Shown: positions 60,266 to 64,000 of the stretch, piece after piece
Position numbering within the stretch: the stretch's first letter is position 1
Layout: each line of letters begins with the position of its first letter
Origin: Macrosoma leucophasiata
Taxonomy: Eukaryota; Arthropoda; Insecta; Lepidoptera; Hedylidae
Assembly (NCBI GenBank): GCA_036365455.1
Contig: JAWQUS010000016.1
Location: 18,375,001 to 18,439,000 of the forward strand
Direction: 5' to 3'
Length of the DNA: 64,000 nt
Position numbers and translations under genes: made by a program
Notes under the pieces: model-generated
Databases searched by the model: none
What the model saw: only the letters and a program-made list of their open reading frames with translations
What the model was told of the DNA's origin: nothing

Positions 60266-63200
60266 GTAAGTAAAGTTAGGTATATAAAAACTCTCTAATT
60301 TAATATTGAATATTAAGTGATACTTTATTGTAACTTAATAATAAATATACTTCATTATTGCATCCTCTCAGCCTCTCAGTCTGCAAGGGATATGGTGTGG
60401 AGATATACACAGTATTTCAATTCGTGTTGTTTGAAAGTTATAGGCTTACAAACATTTTGGTGATTCATTTCTATTTATATAGATAACTAGCAGCCCGCCC
60501 CGGCTTCGCACGGTTGCAATGTTACCTACCCTCTCCTATTCATCTTAGCATGATGTTATATAGCCTAAAGCCTTCCTCGATAAGTGGGCTATCTAACACC
60601 AGTTCTTGAGATTAGTGCGTTCAAACAAACAAATAAACTCTTCAGCTTTATAATATTAGTATAGATATGAGTTTTTTTTAGTTACAGCCAATACTGAACT
60701 GACTCAAAGGGAACGTCTAAGTGAGCAACTAGATAGAGGGACTCTGGAATGCCTGGTGTGCTGCGAGAGAGTCGTACAGATTGACTATGTGTGGTCATGT
60801 AGCAACTGTTACCATGTGCTGCATCTTAAATGTATACGAAAATGGGCCCACAGCAGTTTAGTTGGTTAGTATGCCATTTTCAAATTATACATTCAATATT
60901 GTATATTTTTCATTTAAAATATTAAGGGGCCGTTCAAGTATTACGTGAGCACTATGGGGGGGCGGGGGGGTCTTTGCTGTGCTTATTTTGGATGACATGG
61001 GGGGTAGGGGGGTCTAGATGATGATTACGTCATCGGTAGTTATTTACTTATTACGGTAACAGTTAAATCTATATCCTAAATCTATTTTCTTATTTTTAAA
61101 ATTACAATTATAATATTAAAGAAACAATACATTAATTGAAAAATGTTTACGTAAGCATGGGGGGTAAGAGCTTTGCTTACTTTTGCTGACAAGGGGGATG
61201 GGGGGTAAAGAATTGTAATGAATCTGCTTACGTAATACTTGAACGGCCCCTAATATCGAAACACATTATGGCATAATAATATAATGGTATGCAAAGAGAA
61301 TCATAATGATTATAATTCCGTATTTATTGTATATTTTAATAATTGTATAATTTATCTAGTGCTATAATAAATATGATCAATTCTGAGGAATTTTGCACAT
61401 ACAAAATAAAATCTATGAACTTTGATAGAAGTCTAATAATTAAAATGAACGGAAAATGCAAAATCACAATACTTCACAGTTTCTCTGCCTACATTATGTA
61501 TGGCTAAAAGTCTTTAAATTCTTACCTAGAGGGCAGGGGTAAGAATTAAAAGACATATTTTAAATAAAGAATATATCCTCTTGTTTATCTTTTACTATCC
61601 AAACCAATTGACAATGTAACTGGCTAAGACCAAGTGATGTTTATCAATAGAAAAATAATATTGTTCATTTAATTACAGTACTCAACAATGAATATTGCAC
61701 ATCAAGCCTACGAAAGAGACGATCAACTAGTTTCGACTTCATAGAGCGTTATCTCTGTTGCACACTGCCTACGTAAACACTGATGGGCGTGTCTGGTATC
61801 GGTCAAAACTTGATCAAAATGGTCAACAAACGTCACATAGGTGAGGTGTGAAAGAGATAACGCTCTACAGACCCGAAAAAAGCCGAAGTCTCCTTCCTAA
61901 GGCAAACATTAATGTGAAAAGAGAACCAAGTTCAATATTATGATTTAAGCCTTGGTTGTCGACTTCAGCGGCAAAAGCAATGAGATTTAAATTTCACATT
62001 TATGTTTTTGATGAGATATCATTACTTATTAATTAGGTATGTAACTCAATAAGCAATTTACGGCCTAAAATTACAGAAGGCAAATGGCGGTGTCCAGCTT
62101 GTCAAAACACAAACGACGAGGTGCCAACAGAATACCGGTGCATGTGCGGGACGTACCGCAACCCGGAGTACCAGCGCGGGTCGCACGGCGCGCACACTTG
62201 CGGCAAGTCGTGCAAGCGGCCGCGCTCGTGCCCGCACCCCTGCACGCTGCTGTGCCACCCCGGGCCCTGCCCGCCGTGCCAGGCCACTGTTACCAAGTGA
62301 GTCCACTACATACGGCCAAATACTCAAACGTCACTCAAATCTAAGTGGGTCTTAAAAGTCTTCTGTCTTTATAAAACACAACGATAGAGATATTCAAACG
62401 ATAGAGATGTGACGTTTGAGCCACTTACTTAGTTCTTTCATTATCATAATCACCGGACAAAAGCCTTCCAAATATTTCCAACAGCAGCACTGCTGTTGAC
62501 GCTGTTTTTTTTGCTGATTTTCCTTATGACGCTCAAACAAACGTGCATCATAAAATCTGTTTTGGCGTCAGGATGTGATGACCCCCCACCGCCCATTAGT
62601 GGAAGAATTCTTCTACTGGAAGATAATTCTACTGACTGCACTAGTGGAAGAATTTTCTTCTATTGGAAGACAATTCTTCCCCTAGCGCAGTCAGTCAACC
62701 GCACAATGGCGATCAAACCATTCTAATGGAGGGGTAGTAAATGCAATAACGCAAGACGGGCAGCAGCGTGTTGTGATAAAACTACCGCCACTGCGATCGT
62801 CAATCCGCCTGCCAAACGTGACGATTATGGCATATCCCCCTTATGGGAGGCTTTGGTCCAGCTTTGGACACCTCTCGACTGATATGATAAATTGCTTATT
62901 ACTTCTTTTTCGAAAATCACTATACATCCATACCAATTGATATTTTCTAAATATGTATCATACTTTTCTAGGAAATGTGGGTGTGGTGCAGAAACCCGTT
63001 CTGTGTTGTGCAGCAGCAAGTTGCCGCAAGTGTGCAGCCGCAAGTGCCGGCGCCAGCTGCAGTGTCAAGTGCATGAATGCGAGCGCGACTGCCACGAGGG
63101 GCCCTGCGACACCTGCTCGGAGATCGTCACCCAAGGTTGGTGCAAGGATTCCTCTAAACCTTAACGGAATAATGATAATATTATGTTATTCATAATTCAC

Positions 63201-63867
63201 AATTACTTTATAATGTATTTAAATAATAGAGACTATTAAAAAGTCAAAATATTTATTTATCATTTGGCATTTCAAGAACCACATGATATTTATGTCAGAA
63301 ATTAATAGCTATGTTAAACTAAACTAAGGTGAATAATAATAGATACACATGACATGACTGTTTACAACTTTATAAATTAAAGATAAAGAATGTCACTGAA
63401 AATAGTTCTGTTTACACACTTATGTATATCAGTAGAATGCCTCCTTAACGGACTGATAACAAAGAAATAGAAACAACTAGCTGTTGCCCGCCGCTTTGCC
63501 CGCGTGGATGTCGTTTAAAAAGTAGCCCATGCTATAAACCTCACGGAGCCCGAGACCTTTCCAACGAATGCAAAACCATGCAAATCGGTTCGTGCGTTCT
63601 GGAATTATAGCGTAAGGAAGGAAGGAAAACCCGACTTATTTTTATATAAACAATTTCCACAGTGTGCTACTGTCTAGCGGCAAAGAGTCGATCGGTGGCT
63701 TGCACAGAGGAGTCGGGGACGCAGGACAAGTGGTCATGCGGAGAAGTGTGCGGCCGCATCTTGTCGTGCGGCGCGCACGTGTGCCGACGCGCCTGCCACC
63801 CGCCGCCCTGCGACGCCTGCCCCATGCGACCCGATAACGTCATCACCTGCCCCTGCGGACGCACTAG
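58624..63867 (+). CDS. stc: Protein shuttle craft / NFX1-type zinc-finger protein, 5' part (gene-level entry)
   Basis: Five coding exons in view (58624-60265, 60688-60864, 62077-62296, 62972-63135, 63663-63867) are in phase and encode about 803 residues; the gene continues past the edge. In order: a PAM2-like motif (LTATATEFVP, residues about 138-147), a roughly 350-residue Asn/Ser/Gln-rich disordered region, a RING-type finger, and the first NF-X1-type zinc fingers. Human NFX1 and fly shuttle craft have this order; they act in the nucleus in transcriptional control, and NFX1 also binds poly(A)-binding proteins through PAM2. R3H domain and remaining fingers should follow to the right. Confidence 0.9.
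60488..60666 (-). mobile_element. Helitron-type element fragment
   Basis: Minus strand ends CGGGGCGGGCTGCTAG before T, and starts ATACTAATATTATAAAGCTG. In the first coding intron of shuttle craft, 22 bp before the next exon. Confidence 0.55.
60688..60864 (+). CDS. stc: shuttle craft exon, RING-type finger
   Basis: Encodes QRERLSEQLDRGTLECLVCC, then VWSCSNCYHVLHLKCIRKWA: the Cys/His pattern of the NFX1 RING-like finger, which may give E3 ligase activity as proposed for NFX1. Acceptor AGTTACAG, donor GTTAGT. Confidence 0.9.
60925..61253. mobile_element. MITE, about 330 bp, G-run-rich
   Basis: Inverted ends AGGGGCCGTTCAAGTATTAC and GTAATACTTGAACGGCCCCT. Interior has strand-biased G runs (GGGGGGGCGGGGGGG, TGGGGGGTAGGGGGG), which could form G-quadruplexes in the intron of the sense transcript. 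Confidence 0.75.
61683..61910. mobile_element. MITE, same family as 8800-9012
   Basis: Starts CATCAAGCCTACGAAAGAGA and ends AGTCTCCTTCCTAAGG; internal GAGCGTTATCTCTGTTGCAC and its near complement AGAGATAACGCTC give a second inverted pair. Confidence 0.65.
62077..62296 (+). CDS. stc: shuttle craft exon, end of RING and first NF-X1 finger
   Basis: Starts with GKWRCPACQ, closing the RING, then EYRCMCGTYRNPEYQRGSHG and the Cys/His-dense first NF-X1 finger (HTCGKSCKRPRSCPHPC and CHPGPCPPC). Acceptor AAATTACAG, donor GTGAGT. Confidence 0.9.
62300..62971. other. shuttle craft intron with inverted and repeated segments
   Basis: No coding signal. Repeated GGAAGAATT/TTCTACTGG motifs between 62590 and 62680, and a segment (GCAGTCAGTCAACCG to CCGCCTGCCAAACGTGACGA) similar to 10850-11000, point to a shared repeat. 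Confidence 0.4.
62972..63135 (+). CDS. stc: shuttle craft exon, NF-X1 finger
   Basis: Encodes CGCGAETRSVLCSSKLPQVC then CQVHECERDCHEGPCDTC. Acceptor TTTTCTAG, donor GTTGGT (weak but in phase). Confidence 0.9.
63663..63867 (+). CDS. stc: shuttle craft exon, NF-X1 finger
   Basis: Encodes KWSCGEVCGRILSCGAHVCR then CHPPPCDACP and CPCGRT. Acceptor TTTCCACAG lies just after an antisense Helitron-type fragment (63476-63650). Donor GTGTTT followed by a T tract and (AT)n. Confidence 0.85.
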
Positions 63868-64000
63868 GTGTTTTTTTTTTATATATATATATCGGCAGGA
63901 AGGCCTCTTCAGAAGTCCGGATATGTAGGATATCTAGGTAGCGTTGTGGGCGTGTCTTTCCATAAGCCGACATGTTACTCATGTTTGTGGGCATCTGTTG

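Noticed and set aside
59552..60298. 248-codon plus-strand ORF rich in Ile, Met and Thr
   Set aside because: Alternate frame of the Asn/Ser-rich shuttle craft exon; the main frame begins at the upstream ATG and is in phase with the RING exon.

Overview
The window is from an insect nuclear genome, most likely a moth or butterfly. Genes are split by many short introns, base composition is AT-rich with GC-rich exons, and the repeats are those usual in Lepidoptera: an abundant SINE-like retroposon with A-rich tail, tRNA-headed SINEs, Helitron-type elements ending CTAGT, mariner, Tc1, Penelope and Jockey/CR1-type fragments. The taxonomic call is an inference from repeats and gene structure; no species-specific marker was used.

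Layout. (1) 1-6.0 kb: mostly non-coding and repeats, with two weak candidate minus-strand exons. (2) 6.0-28.0 kb, plus strand: the last 25 coding exons of a THSD7-like cell-surface protein (tandem thrombospondin type-1 repeats, one transmembrane helix, short tail). All 24 exon junctions agree in phase and give one open frame of about 1,162 residues; the N-terminal part is not in view. Its introns hold repeats and an unusual number of decayed copies of its own exons, including a 120-bp tandem array. (3) 28-33.2 kb: convergent gap, 3' UTR material and repeats. (4) 33.2-54.2 kb, minus strand: eight phase-consistent exons of a helical protein whose order (ubiquitin-like segment, then long helices) resembles the C-terminal half of an I-kappa-B-kinase-family protein; no kinase domain was found. 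Its 11-kb last intron holds, on the same strand, an intact intronless NDUFS1 (complex I 75-kDa subunit) gene, which looks like a retrogene, beside a TA-flanked IS630/Tc1-type transposon. (5) 55.8-57.0 kb: a broken mariner. (6) 58.3-64 kb, plus strand: the first part of the shuttle craft/NFX1 gene (PAM2-like motif, Asn/Ser-rich region, RING-type finger, NF-X1 zinc fingers), running off the right edge.

The genes do not form a functional unit: one is a surface/adhesion protein, one a mitochondrial respiratory subunit, one a possible signalling protein and one a nuclear zinc-finger regulator. The most unusual features are the repeated duplication and death of THSD7 exons inside their own introns, the nested NDUFS1 retrogene, and several near-perfect palindromes. 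Exon borders come from reading-frame continuity and splice-site consensus only; no transcript or database comparison was possible.
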